Positions 1 to 12,223 of a stretch of DNA of 64,000 bases are shown one piece after another. Location of the stretch: the NCBI RefSeq assembly GCF_020622355.1, contig NZ_WHVL01000001.1, forward strand, positions 682,001 through 746,000, given 5' to 3'. The first letter of the stretch is position 1; each line of letters starts with the position of its first letter. Under the pieces are notes generated by a model, which was given only the letters and a program-made list of their open reading frames with translations, had not been told where the DNA came from and did not search any database. Both the position numbers and the translations under genes were made by a program. This stretch comes from Vreelandella malpeensis. Lineage in GTDB: Bacteria; Pseudomonadota; Gammaproteobacteria; Pseudomonadales; Halomonadaceae.

Positions 1-357
1 CGGCAGCGCCGCCTCGCCAAAGGCGAGCAGCAAAAGCGGTACGCCCATGTTGCCGGAGTTGTTGAACATCATCGACGGCAAGAAGACCCGAAGATCGAGT
101 GCCAGCCACCGGGCAAGCGGCCAGAGCACCACGCCGGAGCCCAGCACCACGGCCGCCGCCGCCCCGGCGAGCCAGGCATAGTCCGACAACGGCGCCTGAC
201 GATCCGCCAACACGGCGAACACCAGCAGCGGCACGAACAGCTCCATGTTGAGCGTATTGAGCGTGCCGATGTCCGGCGTGCGAAGACGCCCGTAGAGCGC
301 ACCTGCGCCGGCGATTAGAAACACCGGCAAGAGCGTGGCGAGAATGTGGCCGGTCAC
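1..357 (-). CDS. AEC-family auxin efflux carrier-like permease (partial, C-terminus off window)
   Basis: This is the N-terminal 119 residues of an inner-membrane carrier; the rest lies before base 1. The translation has the hydrophobic helices and the N-terminal pattern of the AEC (Mem_trans) family: a first helix with LPVFLIAGAGALYGRL, then a conserved NMELFVPLLVF segment and later FNNSGNMGVPLLLL, where the Asn-Ser-Gly-Asn motif is typical. It starts with GTG at 357, overlapping the glnE stop in a GTGA tetranucleotide, so it is probably translationally coupled to glnE. Substrate is unknown; family members move carboxylates or other small anions. It fits no other family I considered. Confidence 0.82.
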   Translation of the reverse strand, partial: MTGHILATLLPVFLIAGAGALYGRLRTPDIGTLNTLNMELFVPLLVFAVLADRQAPLSDYAWLAGAAAAVVLGSGVVLWPLARWLALDLRVFLPSMMFNNSGNMGVPLLLLAFGEAALP

Positions 358-3314
358 GCCCCGTGTCCCAGAAAACGCTTCCAGAGCCGGGAGACCGTTT
401 CACGCTGCTCAACGAGCTGATCCGCCTCCACCACGGGCTTGTCACCGGTCAACGCGGCGCGGTGAGTGCGGCTGCGGTAGGCCAGGTACGCCTCGCGTAA
501 GGCGTGCGCTTCCTCGTCGCTCAGGTAGCCGTGCTCGGCGAGCGATTCCAGAATGCGGATGTTGTCGGAATGGGTGGTCAGCGCCGGGGTTTTCTCGGCC
601 AGCGCCAGCACCCCGTACTGGCAGAGGAACTCGATGTCCACCATGCCGCCGGCGTCGTGCTTGAGGTTGAAGCGCGCCGCCTGGTCGACAGGCCGGGTAC
701 CCAGATGATCGCGCATCTTCTGGCGCATGCCCGCCACGTCCGCCTTGAGCGTTTCGAGCGCGCGAGGCCGGGCGAGCAGTGCGAGACGCAGCGCGTCGAA
801 CTTCTCGGCAAGCGCAGAAGGGCCCGCGACCACCCGCGAGCGCACCAGCGCCTGATGCTCCCAGGTCCAGGCGTTCTGGCGCTGGTAGTCGCCAAAGGCC
901 TTGAGCGAGGTGACCAGAAGCCCGGCGTTGCCGGACGGGCGCAGGCGCATGTCCACCTCGTAGAGGCTGCCCGCCGGGGTGGTGGCGGTCAGAAGGTGGA
1001 TGATGCGCTGCCCCAGGCGCGTATAGAACACCGGCGTATCCAGCGGCCGGGCGCCGTCGGTCGCGCCCTTGCCGTCACTGTCGTGCAGAAACACCAGGTC
1101 CAGGTCGGAGCCGTAGCCGAGTTCGATGCCGCCGAGCTTGCCGTAGCCGACGATCAGAAACGCCGGTTCGAACTCGCTCGCCCCCGGCGGCACGCCGTGC
1201 TTTTTCGCCACGTGCTTCCAGGCCATGGCCAGCACCGCGTCGAGAATCACCTCGGCGATGTAGGTCAAATAGTCGCTCACCTTCATCAGATGGCGGGTGC
1301 CGGCGATGTCCGAGGCGGCCACGTGCAGGGTTTTGGCGTGCTTGAAGACCCGCAGCGCCTCGAGCTGGGCTTCCTCGTCCTCCTCGGGCAGGCGGCTCAG
1401 GGTCTGGCGCAGCTCGTCGGCGAGCGCGGCCTTGTCCGCCGGGGTATAGAGCGTTTCCGGCGTCAACAGCTCGTCGAGCAGCAGGGGGTAGCGCGCGAGC
1501 TGGCGGGCGATCCACGGGCTCGGCGCACACAGCGCGATCAAGTGCGTGAGCGCCTGGGGATTCTCGCGCAGCAGCGCCAGATACGCGGTGCGGCGCAGCA
1601 CCGCCTCGATCAAGGGCTGTACGCGTTCGAGCGCGGTGTTCGGGGCGTCATGCTCGGCCACGGCGTCGAGCAGCAGCGGCATCAAGGCATCGAGGCGTTC
1701 GAAGCCGATGCGCTGCATGCTCTGCACCGCGCGCGAGTGATAGAACCCGGTCAGACGCTTGAGTACCGCCGCAGGCTCGCCGAAACCGGCAGCCTCGAGC
1801 TTGGCGAGCGCTTCCTCCTCCTCGAGCTCGCCGCGCCACAGCAGGCGCCACTCGTCGAGCCCGACGCCTGCAGTGCTCTCGCCGTCGAGCTCCTCCTCGG
1901 GCTCGGCGATCACCGCGTCGAAGTGGCGGCGCACGCGCGCTCGCGCCGCCTCCAGCCGCTCGACAAGCGCCGGCCAGTCGGCGGCGTTCAGCGCGCAGGC
2001 GATGCGCGCGCGCTCACTTTCGTCCTCGGGCAGCGTCTGGGTCTGGCGGTCGTCGAGCGCCTGCAGCGCGTGCTCGACGTCGCGCAGCAGCACGTAATCC
2101 TCTTCGAGTTCCTCGACCACCGTCTCCGGCAAGAGTCCGAGCGCCGGCAGCCGTTCGAGCGCCTGCCGGAGCGAGGCGACCTGGAGCTCGGTGTCGCGCC
2201 CGCCGCGAATCAGCTGGAACGCCTGGACGACGAACTCGACCTCGCGAATGCCGCCGGAGCCGAGCTTGATGTTGCCCTCCATGCTCTTGCGCTTCACTTC
2301 GCGATTGATCATCGCCTTGAGCTCGCGCAGCGACTCGATCGCGCCGAAGTCGAGATAGCGCCGGTAGACGAAAGGGCGAAGGCTCGCCAGAAGCGCCTGC
2401 CCCGCCTCGATATCGCCGGCCACCGGGCGCGCCTTGAGCATCGCGTAGCGCTCCCACTCGCGCCCCTGGTCCTGGTAGTAGCTCGATAACATCGAGAAGC
2501 TGCCCACCAGCGGCCCGCCGTCGCCCAGCGGGCGCAGGCGCATGTCAACGCGAAAGGCGAAGCCATCCTTGGTGACCGCGTCGAGGGCGGCGATCAGACG
2601 CTGGCCGAGCTTGGTGAAATACTCCTGGTGGGCCAACGGCTTGCGCCCGCCCTGGGTCTCGCCCTTCTCCGCGAAGGCGAAGATCAGGTCGATGTCCGAG
2701 GAGAGATTGAGCTCGCCGGCGCCGAGCTTGCCCATGCCCAGCACCACCAGCCGTTGGGGTTGACCGTCGGCGCAAAAAGCAGGGCGGCCCCAGCGCGGGG
2801 CGTAGAAGGCCTCGAGCCAGCCAAGGGCGGCATCGAGGCACACCTCGGCCAGCTCGGTGACCGCCCGGGCGGTGTCCCACATGCCAAGCCCCGCGGGGCG
2901 CTCGAGATCGCGCCAGACGATGCCGAGCATCCGCGCGCGACGAAAGCGGCGGATCACGCGGTGCATGGCCTCCTCGTCCTCGATGCCCTCGAGCAGTGCC
3001 TCGAGCCAGGCGCGAAGCTCGGCCCTGGCCGGGGTGGCGTCGAGCTCGCCGCGCGCCGCCAGCGCCTCGAGCCAGTCGGGAAAACGGGCGAGCGTATCAC
3101 CGGCGAAGCGGGAAATCCCCACGACCCGGCACAGCGCGCGGGTCGTTTCGGGGTCGAGCGCCTGGTAATAGCGCGAAGGCAGCGGCCGGTCGGTCATCGA
3201 GGCGACGTTGTCCGCCTTGTCGAGGGCGCTTGAGAGTGCTTCGAGCGCCTGCCGGCCATTCGTCCAGAGCGCCTCGGGAAGCGCCTGCCGGTACACCTTG
3301 TCATCCCACTGCAT
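354..3314 (-). CDS. glnE: Bifunctional glutamine synthetase adenylyltransferase/adenylyl-removing enzyme
   Basis: GlnE attaches AMP to glutamine synthetase and removes it again, tuning nitrogen assimilation in the cytoplasm. The protein (about 986 residues; E. coli has 946) carries the two tandem nucleotidyltransferase domains of the family: GMGKLGAGELNLSSDIDLIF-type motif near residue 205 (removase half) and VGYGKLGGIELGYGSDLDLVF-type motif near residue 736 (transferase half). Both keep the Asp-x-Asp metal pair. I chose ATG 3314 over an upstream in-frame start at 3341 because GAGGTGG lies just before it. It overlaps the AEC carrier downstream by 4 bp. Glutamine synthetase and PII are not in the window. 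Confidence 0.97.
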   Translation of the reverse strand: MQWDDKVYRQALPEALWTNGRQALEALSSALDKADNVASMTDRPLPSRYYQALDPETTRALCRVVGISRFAGDTLARFPDWLEALAARGELDATPARAELRAWLEALLEGIEDEEAMHRVIRRFRRARMLGIVWRDLERPAGLGMWDTARAVTELAEVCLDAALGWLEAFYAPRWGRPAFCADGQPQRLVVLGMGKLGAGELNLSSDIDLIFAFAEKGETQGGRKPLAHQEYFTKLGQRLIAALDAVTKDGFAFRVDMRLRPLGDGGPLVGSFSMLSSYYQDQGREWERYAMLKARPVAGDIEAGQALLASLRPFVYRRYLDFGAIESLRELKAMINREVKRKSMEGNIKLGSGGIREVEFVVQAFQLIRGGRDTELQVASLRQALERLPALGLLPETVVEELEEDYVLLRDVEHALQALDDRQTQTLPEDESERARIACALNAADWPALVERLEAARARVRRHFDAVIAEPEEELDGESTAGVGLDEWRLLWRGELEEEEALAKLEAAGFGEPAAVLKRLTGFYHSRAVQSMQRIGFERLDALMPLLLDAVAEHDAPNTALERVQPLIEAVLRRTAYLALLRENPQALTHLIALCAPSPWIARQLARYPLLLDELLTPETLYTPADKAALADELRQTLSRLPEEDEEAQLEALRVFKHAKTLHVAASDIAGTRHLMKVSDYLTYIAEVILDAVLAMAWKHVAKKHGVPPGASEFEPAFLIVGYGKLGGIELGYGSDLDLVFLHDSDGKGATDGARPLDTPVFYTRLGQRIIHLLTATTPAGSLYEVDMRLRPSGNAGLLVTSLKAFGDYQRQNAWTWEHQALVRSRVVAGPSALAEKFDALRLALLARPRALETLKADVAGMRQKMRDHLGTRPVDQAARFNLKHDAGGMVDIEFLCQYGVLALAEKTPALTTHSDNIRILESLAEHGYLSDEEAHALREAYLAYRSRTHRAALTGDKPVVEADQLVEQRETVSRLWKRFLGHGA

Positions 3315-3365
3315 AGCCACCTCGTTGCCCGGCGCCGGCAAGGCGGCGCGGTGTGAAAAAAGCGC

Positions 3366-3737
3366 CTAGCCGAACAGCTTGACCCAGCCAAGCACGCCCC
3401 AGGTCAGCCCCGCCACGATCAGCGACAGCATGACTGCCGCCGAGCCGATGTCCTTGGCCCGCCCGGAGAGTTCGTGATGCTCGGTACCGATGCGGTCCAC
3501 CACGTTCTCCACGGCGCTGTTGAGAAGTTCGACGATCAGCACCATGAACAGGCTACCCACCAGCATCAGCCAGGCGAGTGCGGTGTCCGCCAGCCACCAG
3601 GCCAGCGGCAGCATGATGGCGCAGATCACCAGTTCCTGGCGAAAGGCGGCCTCGTTGGCGAAGGCTGCCTTGAGCCCCTTCCACGAGTAGCGCGTGGAGT
3701 GTATCAGGTGGGTGATTCCGGTATGCCTTGGCTTCAT
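3366..3737 (-). CDS. dgkA: Diacylglycerol kinase
   Basis: DgkA is a small three-helix inner-membrane kinase that phosphorylates diacylglycerol left over from membrane-derived glucan synthesis, returning phosphatidate to lipid synthesis. The sequence has the family landmarks YSWKGLKAAFANEAAFRQE near the N-terminus, the ELLNSAVENVVDRIG active-site helix with its catalytic Glu and Asn, and RAKDIGSAAV. ATG 3737 gives 123 residues, matching the usual 122; an in-frame GTG at 3770 and ATG at 3749 would add 11 or 4 residues. It lies 40 bp after dacB on the same strand, so co-transcription is likely. Confidence 0.96.
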   Translation of the reverse strand: MKPRHTGITHLIHSTRYSWKGLKAAFANEAAFRQELVICAIMLPLAWWLADTALAWLMLVGSLFMVLIVELLNSAVENVVDRIGTEHHELSGRAKDIGSAAVMLSLIVAGLTWGVLGWVKLFG

Positions 3738-3777
3738 TGCCTCATCCATCTCGTCGGTCGCGCCGTTCACTCCGGCG

Positions 3778-5250
3778 TCAGTTGGCCAGTATCATGGCGT
3801 CCAGATCCAGCGACAGCGGGTCGAGCACTTCCGGCCAGCTCAAGTACGGCGTGGAGCCGGTGCCGTTGACCAGCACGCTGAACACCCCCCAGCGGCCCTG
3901 GGCCGTACGAAAGTAGCCCGCCGCGGCGCGCACCGCAAACGGCTGGTTGAGGGTGCCGGTCTTGAGCATCACGTTGTTCTGGAACGTCGGCGAGCCGCGG
4001 CGTATGAAGCGCATCACGCCGTTGGCCGGCGACTGGAACGACGCCACGAAACTCGGGAAGAGCGCGCTCTGGCGGAACATGTCCTCGAGCATCACCGTCA
4101 CGCCGTGGGCGGAGGTGCGATTCGCCGTGGTCAGGCCGCTGCCGCTTTCGAGCGTCAGCGGGCCGTGGCCGGGCAGCGCCCCGGCGTAGGCCTCGATCGC
4201 CCGGCCCGCCTGGTCGAGCTGCGCCTGGGGCGTCTCGACCAGGTTCAGCGCCAGCACGTCGGCCATGTAGTTGTTGGAGTAGTTCATGGTGCGCAGCAAA
4301 AGCTCCTGAAGGGGCTTGCCGTCCACCGCCGCCAGCCGGCTCGCCCCGGTGGGGCGCGCCGAGGTCACCCGCCACGGGTCGCGCACCGTGATGCCGGCCT
4401 GATTGAGCATGCCGAGCAGCACCTGAGCGGTCTGCTCGGCGGGGTCGCCGGCGCCGCGGTAGACGTCCTGGGCCATGGCGTTGGTGGAGATCTGCCCGGT
4501 CAGGCGCATCACGTCGCCGCGCTCGTCGGAGATGCGCTCGGCGCTGATCTCGGTGCCGCTGTTGGCGGGTACGGTCTGCACCTGGCTCTCCACCGTGATC
4601 AGCGGCAGAGGGCTATCGCACAGCCCGACGCGGGCGGGCGCGCCGGCCTGCGCCGCCGGGGCGACGTTGACGCACCAGGTGGCGAAGTTCACGCCCGCCG
4701 AGGTGAGCGGCGCGCTGTAGGCGTTGGTCACTCGGGTCTGGGCATTGCAGCGGTCGGTGGTCACGCAGGTCACCGGGCCGAAGCGCCATTGGCTTACGAC
4801 CAGCGCGCCATCCACTTCGCGCACGCCGGAAAGCTGCAGCCGCTGCACCAGGCGCCAGAGATCCTCGCTGGTGAGCCCCGGGTCGCCGCCGCCCTCGAAG
4901 ATCAGATCGCCGCGCAGCACGCCATCGTCGACCGGGGCGCTGCTGACCAGCGCCGTGGTGAAGCGGTGCTGCGGGCCGAAACGGTTCAGCAGTGCCGCGC
5001 TCATGTAGGCCTTGGTGACCGAGGCCGGCGAGAGCGCGCGTCCGGGCTCGAGGCTACCGAGCACCTCGCTCGAATCCGGTCCGAGCAGACGCGCCTCGGC
5101 GCTGATCGCGAACCCCTGGTCGCGCAGTTGGCCAAGACGGCTGAAATCCGCCAGCAGCGGCTGGCTCGCCAGGAGCGCCACCAGCGCCACGCCCGTGGTA
5201 CGGACGAGCCAAAGGGGCTTTGAAAGGACGTTGCAACGACTCACGTTCAC
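3778..5250 (-). CDS. dacB: D-alanyl-D-alanine carboxypeptidase/endopeptidase (PBP4 type)
   Basis: DacB is a periplasmic class C penicillin-binding protein that trims D-Ala from peptidoglycan stem peptides and cleaves D-Ala-mDAP crosslinks. An N-terminal hydrophobic signal (about residues 12-35) precedes the S13 peptidase domain. The three active-site motifs are visible: S77-V-T-K80, a Ser-Asn-Asn in YSNNYMAD near residue 325, and KTG in MLKTGTL near residue 430. Length 490 is close to E. coli PBP4 (477). It is followed by dgkA on the same strand, so the two may form a short envelope operon. Confidence 0.95.
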   Translation of the reverse strand: MNVSRCNVLSKPLWLVRTTGVALVALLASQPLLADFSRLGQLRDQGFAISAEARLLGPDSSEVLGSLEPGRALSPASVTKAYMSAALLNRFGPQHRFTTALVSSAPVDDGVLRGDLIFEGGGDPGLTSEDLWRLVQRLQLSGVREVDGALVVSQWRFGPVTCVTTDRCNAQTRVTNAYSAPLTSAGVNFATWCVNVAPAAQAGAPARVGLCDSPLPLITVESQVQTVPANSGTEISAERISDERGDVMRLTGQISTNAMAQDVYRGAGDPAEQTAQVLLGMLNQAGITVRDPWRVTSARPTGASRLAAVDGKPLQELLLRTMNYSNNYMADVLALNLVETPQAQLDQAGRAIEAYAGALPGHGPLTLESGSGLTTANRTSAHGVTVMLEDMFRQSALFPSFVASFQSPANGVMRFIRRGSPTFQNNVMLKTGTLNQPFAVRAAAGYFRTAQGRWGVFSVLVNGTGSTPYLSWPEVLDPLSLDLDAMILAN

Positions 5251-5323
5251 CTGCCTCGATACGCGTTGATGGGAAAAGGGAGCAGCGGGCGACCGGCGTC
5301 GACGGCACTCACCCGCGCGGCGC

Positions 5324-6004
5324 TCACGACAGGACCTCGCTCGGTGTCGTCAGCTCGCATACCAGCCGCCACAAGGGTTGGCCGCTCTGGTCGTACTTGG
5401 CCTCGAAGGGCGTCAGGTAGTCGCCCTCGGGCAGGATCGGCTCGACCCGGACGGGGCACCGGGCGGCAAGCCGCACGCACTCGGCGAACTCCTCGATGTA
5501 CAGCGGCCAGTTGGAGCGTACCTCCAGGCGTCCGCCGAGTGCCAGAAGGGTAGGAAACACCGGGTGCCCGTGCCAGCGCATCTTGAGGTGCGAGGCCTTG
5601 GGGTAGGGGTTCGGGTAGAGCACGTAGTGGCGCACAGGCGCCCACCCCGCCGCCTGGGCCAGGCGCCAGAAATCCACCAGGTCCGCGCGCACCAGCAAGG
5701 CGTTGTCGGGCAGTGCGCCGTGCTCGCGGGTGAGCCGGCTTTCGCTGCGATCCACGCCGATCACGGCGTGGTCCGGGAACCGGGCCGCCAGGCGCCGTGT
5801 CGAAAGCCCCACGCCGCAGCCGGCATCGAGGATCAACGGTGCCCGGCGGGCCGCGTACCAGGCGCAGGCGGCGTCGAAAGCGCGTTGGTTGTGCGCCGCC
5901 ACGGGCTTCTTGAGCGGATGCGCCAGCGCCCGTTCGAGGCGCCGGGCGAGATCCCGGTGCGGGCCGCTCTGATTGGAAGTGACGATTCGAGACGCCTGCT
6001 GCAT
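5324..6004 (-). CDS. TrmB-like SAM-dependent methyltransferase
   Basis: A cytoplasmic Rossmann-fold methyltransferase of the TrmB family (tRNA guanine-N7 methyltransferases). Motif I LDAGCGVG is near residues 59-66. The YPNPYPK segment near residue 130 corresponds to the FPDPW(P/H)K motif of TrmB, and TPFEAKY near the C-terminus matches the end of that fold. At about 226 residues it is TrmB-sized, but divergence in the motifs (Asn for the usual Asp in the tRNA-binding loop) leaves open whether tRNA m7G46 is the substrate; a canonical trmB may exist elsewhere. ATG 6004 is preceded by AGGGGAT; an in-frame ATG at 6058 lacks a good ribosome site. Confidence 0.8.
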   Translation of the reverse strand: MQQASRIVTSNQSGPHRDLARRLERALAHPLKKPVAAHNQRAFDAACAWYAARRAPLILDAGCGVGLSTRRLAARFPDHAVIGVDRSESRLTREHGALPDNALLVRADLVDFWRLAQAAGWAPVRHYVLYPNPYPKASHLKMRWHGHPVFPTLLALGGRLEVRSNWPLYIEEFAECVRLAARCPVRVEPILPEGDYLTPFEAKYDQSGQPLWRLVCELTTPSEVLS

Positions 6005-6057
6005 GCCATCCCCTGATGGAAAAAGCGTGATTCTATCAGTCTCGAGCGCGCGCGGCA

Positions 6058-6086
6058 TGACGCCATTGCGCCCCCGATGCTATGAT
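6058..6086 (+). promoter_or_regulatory. Candidate sigma-70 promoter for fabY-coaD
   Basis: TGACGC (6058-6063), a 17-bp spacer and TATGAT (6081-6086) lie between the divergent trmB-like gene and fabY. The -10 is good; the -35 matches the consensus only partly. Assigned by eye. Confidence 0.35.
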
Positions 6087-6181
6087 CACGTCCAAGAGTT
6101 ATATGGCGCTCAGCCCCGGGCCGTGTTCGTGGCGCCACTGAGCCAAACGTTACCCAACTATCGCACCACGAGGAATCCGGC

Positions 6182-8909
<2,728 letters not shown>

Positions 8910-8916
8910 GTCCTTC

Positions 8917-10242
8917 GTGCGTATCTGGGCGCTCGCCTGGCCGATCATTCTCTCCAACGTCACCGTGCCCCTGCTGGGGCTGGTGGATACCGCCGTGGTG
9001 GGCCACCTGCCGGACGCGCGCTATCTCGCTGCGGTGACCCTCGGCGCCACCCTGTTCGGCTTTCTCTACTGGGGTTTCGGCTTTCTGCGCATGGGCACCA
9101 CCGGGCTGGTCGCCCAGGCAGTGGGCCGCGACGACCCGGGCGAGGTGCGTGCCCTGCTCGGCCAGTCGCTGCTGATGGCCGGGGCGATCGGCACGCTGCT
9201 GCTGGTCGTCGGCACCCCCTTGATCAACGCGGGCCTGTGGCTGCTCGACGGTAGCCCCGACGCCCGGGCGCTGGCCTTCGAGTACGCCCGCATCCGGCTT
9301 TATTCGGCGCCGGCGGTGCTCGCCAACTACACCCTGCTGGGCTGGTTTCTGGGCCAGCAGAACGCGCGCGTGACGCTGCTGTTGATGCTGATCACCAACG
9401 GCGTGAACATCGCGCTGGACCTTCTCTTCGTGGTGGGACTTTCGATGACCGTCGACGGCGTGGCGCTGGCCAGCGTCATCGCCGACTACACCGCTCTGGC
9501 CGTCGGTGGCTGGCTGGCAGCCCGCCAGTTGCGCCGTCTGGAAGGGCGCATCCATCGAGCGCGGCTGTTCACGCTGGCCGCCTACCGGGCGCTGTTCAGC
9601 GTCAATGGTCACCTGTTCGTGCGCACCCTGGGGCTTTTGTTCGCCACCGCCTTCTTTACCGCTCAGGGCGCGCGCCAGGGTGACACGGTACTGGCCGCCA
9701 ACGCGGTGCTTTTGCAGTTCATCATGCTGACCAGCTACGCCCTGGACGGCTTCGCCCACGCCGCCGAGTCCCTGGTCGGGCGCGCGTTCGGCCGCCGCGA
9801 CTGGGCAGCGTTCGCCGCCACGGTGCGCAGCTGCGCACGCTTTTCGTTCTATACCGCCGCGGCGGCGGCGCTTGGCTTCGCGCTGTTCGGCAATGCTTTG
9901 GTCGCGCTGCTCACCGGGCTTGACGACGTGCGCGCCACCGCCGCGCTCTACCTGCCCTGGATGGTGGCGATGCCCTTGATCGCGGTGGGCAGCTACCTGC
10001 TCGACGGCGTGTTTATCGGCACCACAGCGGTGCGCGAGATGCGCAACAGCATCTTCGCCGGGCTCGCCGTCTATCTGCCCGCCTGGTGGCTCGGCCAGGG
10101 CCTGGGCAACCATGGGCTGTGGCTCGCCTTCACGCTGTTCATGCTCACCCGCTCGACGATGCTTGCCGCCTACTACGTTCACTACCGCCGAACCTGCTGG
10201 CGTCCCGGCCACGCCGCGCCCTGCCCCTTTGGTGGGGGGTGA
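8917..10242 (+). CDS. MATE-family (DinF-like) efflux transporter
   Basis: A 441-residue polytopic inner-membrane protein with about 12 helices and the internal two-half MatE repeat. It begins RIWALAWPIILSNVTVPLLGLVDTAVVGHL, a typical DinF-branch N-terminus with the Pro and Asp of helix 1. Such carriers export cationic or aromatic toxic compounds using Na+ or H+ gradients. The start appears to be GTG at 8917, only 7 bp after the ferredoxin stop. Substrate is not predictable from sequence. Confidence 0.92.
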   Translation: MRIWALAWPIILSNVTVPLLGLVDTAVVGHLPDARYLAAVTLGATLFGFLYWGFGFLRMGTTGLVAQAVGRDDPGEVRALLGQSLLMAGAIGTLLLVVGTPLINAGLWLLDGSPDARALAFEYARIRLYSAPAVLANYTLLGWFLGQQNARVTLLLMLITNGVNIALDLLFVVGLSMTVDGVALASVIADYTALAVGGWLAARQLRRLEGRIHRARLFTLAAYRALFSVNGHLFVRTLGLLFATAFFTAQGARQGDTVLAANAVLLQFIMLTSYALDGFAHAAESLVGRAFGRRDWAAFAATVRSCARFSFYTAAAAALGFALFGNALVALLTGLDDVRATAALYLPWMVAMPLIAVGSYLLDGVFIGTTAVREMRNSIFAGLAVYLPAWWLGQGLGNHGLWLAFTLFMLTRSTMLAAYYVHYRRTCWRPGHAAPCPFGGG

Positions 10243-10305
10243 AATAAACGCCTCGGGCTCGTATATTGATGTCGCACTCCAACAACGATCAAGGCGAGCC
10301 CCCCT

Positions 10306-11616
10306 ATGCTACGGTTCATTTCCCGCCCCGCGGTCAAGCTGGTCGAGCGCTACCTGCCCGACCCTTACATCTTCGTGCTGCTGCTCACGCTGGTCGCCGC
10401 CGTAGCGGCCATCGCCGTGGAGCGCCAGACGCCGCTCACCGTGCTGCGCATGTGGGGCGACGGCTTCTGGGGGCTTCTGACCTTCTCGATGCAGATGCTT
10501 CTGGTGCTGGTGACCGGCTTCATGCTGGCAAGCTCGCCGCCGGTCAAGCGCCTGCTGGCCAAGCTTGCGGGCACCGCCAAGAGCGCCGGCGGTGCAATCG
10601 TGCTGGTCACGCTGGTGTCGCTGGCGGCGAGCTGGATCAACTGGGGCTTCGGGCTGGTCGTGGGGGCGCTGTTCGCCAAGGAGCTTGCCAGGCTCGTGCG
10701 CGTCGACTATCGCCTGCTGGTGGCCAGCGCCTACTCGGGTTTCGTGGTCTGGCACGGGGGTCTGGCGGGCTCGATTCCGCTGACCATCGCCACCGAAGGC
10801 CACTTCGCTTTCGACCAGATCGGCGTGATCGGCACCGGCTCGACCATCTTCGCCTTCTTCAATCTGGCCATCGTGGTCTGCCTGTTCGTCGCCGTTCCGC
10901 TGATCAACCGGCTGATGCTGCCGTCGGAAAAGGAGAGCATCTACATCGATCCCAAGCTGCTCGACGACGAGCCGGCTCCTCTCACCCGCACCACACGCCC
11001 GGCCGAAAAGCTCGAGAACAGCCTGGCGTTGTCGCTGCTGGTGGGGGTGCCGGGGCTTCTATTCTTGCTCGATCACTTCCTGCTGCGGGGCGGCAGCCTC
11101 AACCTGAACGTGGTCAACTTCCTGTTTCTGTTCGTGGCCATCGTGCTGCACCGCACGCCGCACAACCTGCTGACCAGCCTCAACGAGGCGATCAAGGGTG
11201 GCGCCGGCATCGTCATCCAGTTCCCCTTCTACGCCGGTATCATGGCGATCATGGTACAGTCGGGGCTGGCCCAGAGCCTGTCCGAATGGCTGGTGTCGTT
11301 TGCCAGCGCCGCGTCGCTGCCGTTCTGGTCGTTCATCAGCGCCGGGCTCGTCAATATCTTCGTGCCCTCCGGGGGCGGCCAGTGGGCGGTCCAGGCGCCG
11401 GTGATGCTGCCCGCCGCCGAAGCGCTGGGGGCGGACGTGGCACGCATCGCCATGGCGGTGGCCTGGGGCGACGCCTGGACGAACCTGCTGCAGCCGTTCT
11501 GGGCGCTGCCGGTACTGGCGATCGCCGGGCTCAAGGCCAAGGACATCATGGGCTTTTGCCTGGTGCAGCTATTCTTGACCGGCCTGATCATCTCCGTCGG
11601 GCTCACGTGGTTCTGA
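10306..11616 (+). CDS. Short-chain fatty acid transporter, AtoE family
   Basis: A 436-residue inner-membrane permease of the SCFA_trans (AtoE) family, which takes up short-chain fatty acids such as acetoacetate or butyrate. Evidence is the family-wide N-terminus (VERYLPDPYIFVLLLT), the SWINWGFGLVVGALFAKELAR segment and the C-terminal FVPSGGGQWAVQAP and AVAWGDAWTNLLQPFWALP blocks. The ATG follows GGCGAGCC; a hairpin lies just after the stop. No ato catabolic genes are nearby, so it may work alone. Confidence 0.92.
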   Translation: MLRFISRPAVKLVERYLPDPYIFVLLLTLVAAVAAIAVERQTPLTVLRMWGDGFWGLLTFSMQMLLVLVTGFMLASSPPVKRLLAKLAGTAKSAGGAIVLVTLVSLAASWINWGFGLVVGALFAKELARLVRVDYRLLVASAYSGFVVWHGGLAGSIPLTIATEGHFAFDQIGVIGTGSTIFAFFNLAIVVCLFVAVPLINRLMLPSEKESIYIDPKLLDDEPAPLTRTTRPAEKLENSLALSLLVGVPGLLFLLDHFLLRGGSLNLNVVNFLFLFVAIVLHRTPHNLLTSLNEAIKGGAGIVIQFPFYAGIMAIMVQSGLAQSLSEWLVSFASAASLPFWSFISAGLVNIFVPSGGGQWAVQAPVMLPAAEALGADVARIAMAVAWGDAWTNLLQPFWALPVLAIAGLKAKDIMGFCLVQLFLTGLIISVGLTWF

Positions 11617-11623
11617 CCCCGAC

Positions 11624-11650
11624 GCGCCCGCCGAGGCGGGCGCTTCTCTT
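11624..11650 (+). terminator. Rho-independent terminator after the SCFA transporter
   Basis: GCGCCCGCC (11624-11632) pairs with GGCGGGCGC (11635-11643), followed by TTCTCTTT. Confidence 0.7.
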
Positions 11651-11671
11651 TCGACTTTGCAAGGTTTCGAC

Positions 11672-12193
11672 ATGACCCAGACCAGCGCCGACAACGCTCC
11701 CCTGCCCGGCCAGCGCGAACTCTCCATGACGGTGCTGATGACGCCGGACATGGCCAACTTCAGCGGCAAGGTGCACGGCGGTGCTATTCTGAAAAAGCTC
11801 GACGAGGTGGCCTACGCCTGCGCCAGCCGCTACTCCGGTCATTACGTGGTCACGCTCTCGGTGGACCAGGTGCTGTTCAAGCAGCCGATCATGGTGGGCG
11901 AGCTGGTCACCTTTCTGGCCAGCGTCAACCACGTGGGCCGCTCGTCGATGGAGATCGGCATCAAGGTGGTGGCCGAGGACATCCGCGAGAAGCTGATTCG
12001 CCACACCAACAGCTGCTATCTGACCATGGTGGCGGTGGACCGCGAGGGCAAACCGGCCCGGGTACCGCCGCTGACCCTCGAGACCCCGCTCGAGAAGCTG
12101 CGCTTCGAGAAGGCGGCACTGCGCAAGAAGCTTCGAAAGCAGGCCGAACAGGAAGAGCGGCTCGCCCAGCAGCACCTCACGGAAGAACGCTAG
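11672..12193 (+). CDS. Acyl-CoA thioesterase (hotdog fold)
   Basis: A cytoplasmic thioester hydrolase of the YciA/cytosolic acyl-CoA hydrolase type, about 173 residues. The segment FSGKVHGGAILKKLDEVAYACASRYSG is the conserved hotdog helix with its catalytic Asp/Glu region, followed by VVTLSVDQVLFKQPIMVGELV. The C-terminal tail is a charged helix rich in Lys, Glu and Arg that may help oligomerise. ATG 11672 is preceded by CAAGG; an in-frame TTG at 11657 is less likely. It likely controls intracellular acyl-CoA levels; the substrate chain length is unknown. Confidence 0.92.
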   Translation: MTQTSADNAPLPGQRELSMTVLMTPDMANFSGKVHGGAILKKLDEVAYACASRYSGHYVVTLSVDQVLFKQPIMVGELVTFLASVNHVGRSSMEIGIKVVAEDIREKLIRHTNSCYLTMVAVDREGKPARVPPLTLETPLEKLRFEKAALRKKLRKQAEQEERLAQQHLTEER

Positions 12194-12223
12194 GCCCACC
12201 GCCCACCCACGAAAGGAGTCGTC

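Noticed and set aside
504..2489. Long open frame of 661 residues on the plus strand inside glnE
   Set aside because: It is the antisense image of glnE caused by high GC; it has no ribosome site and no recognisable domain.
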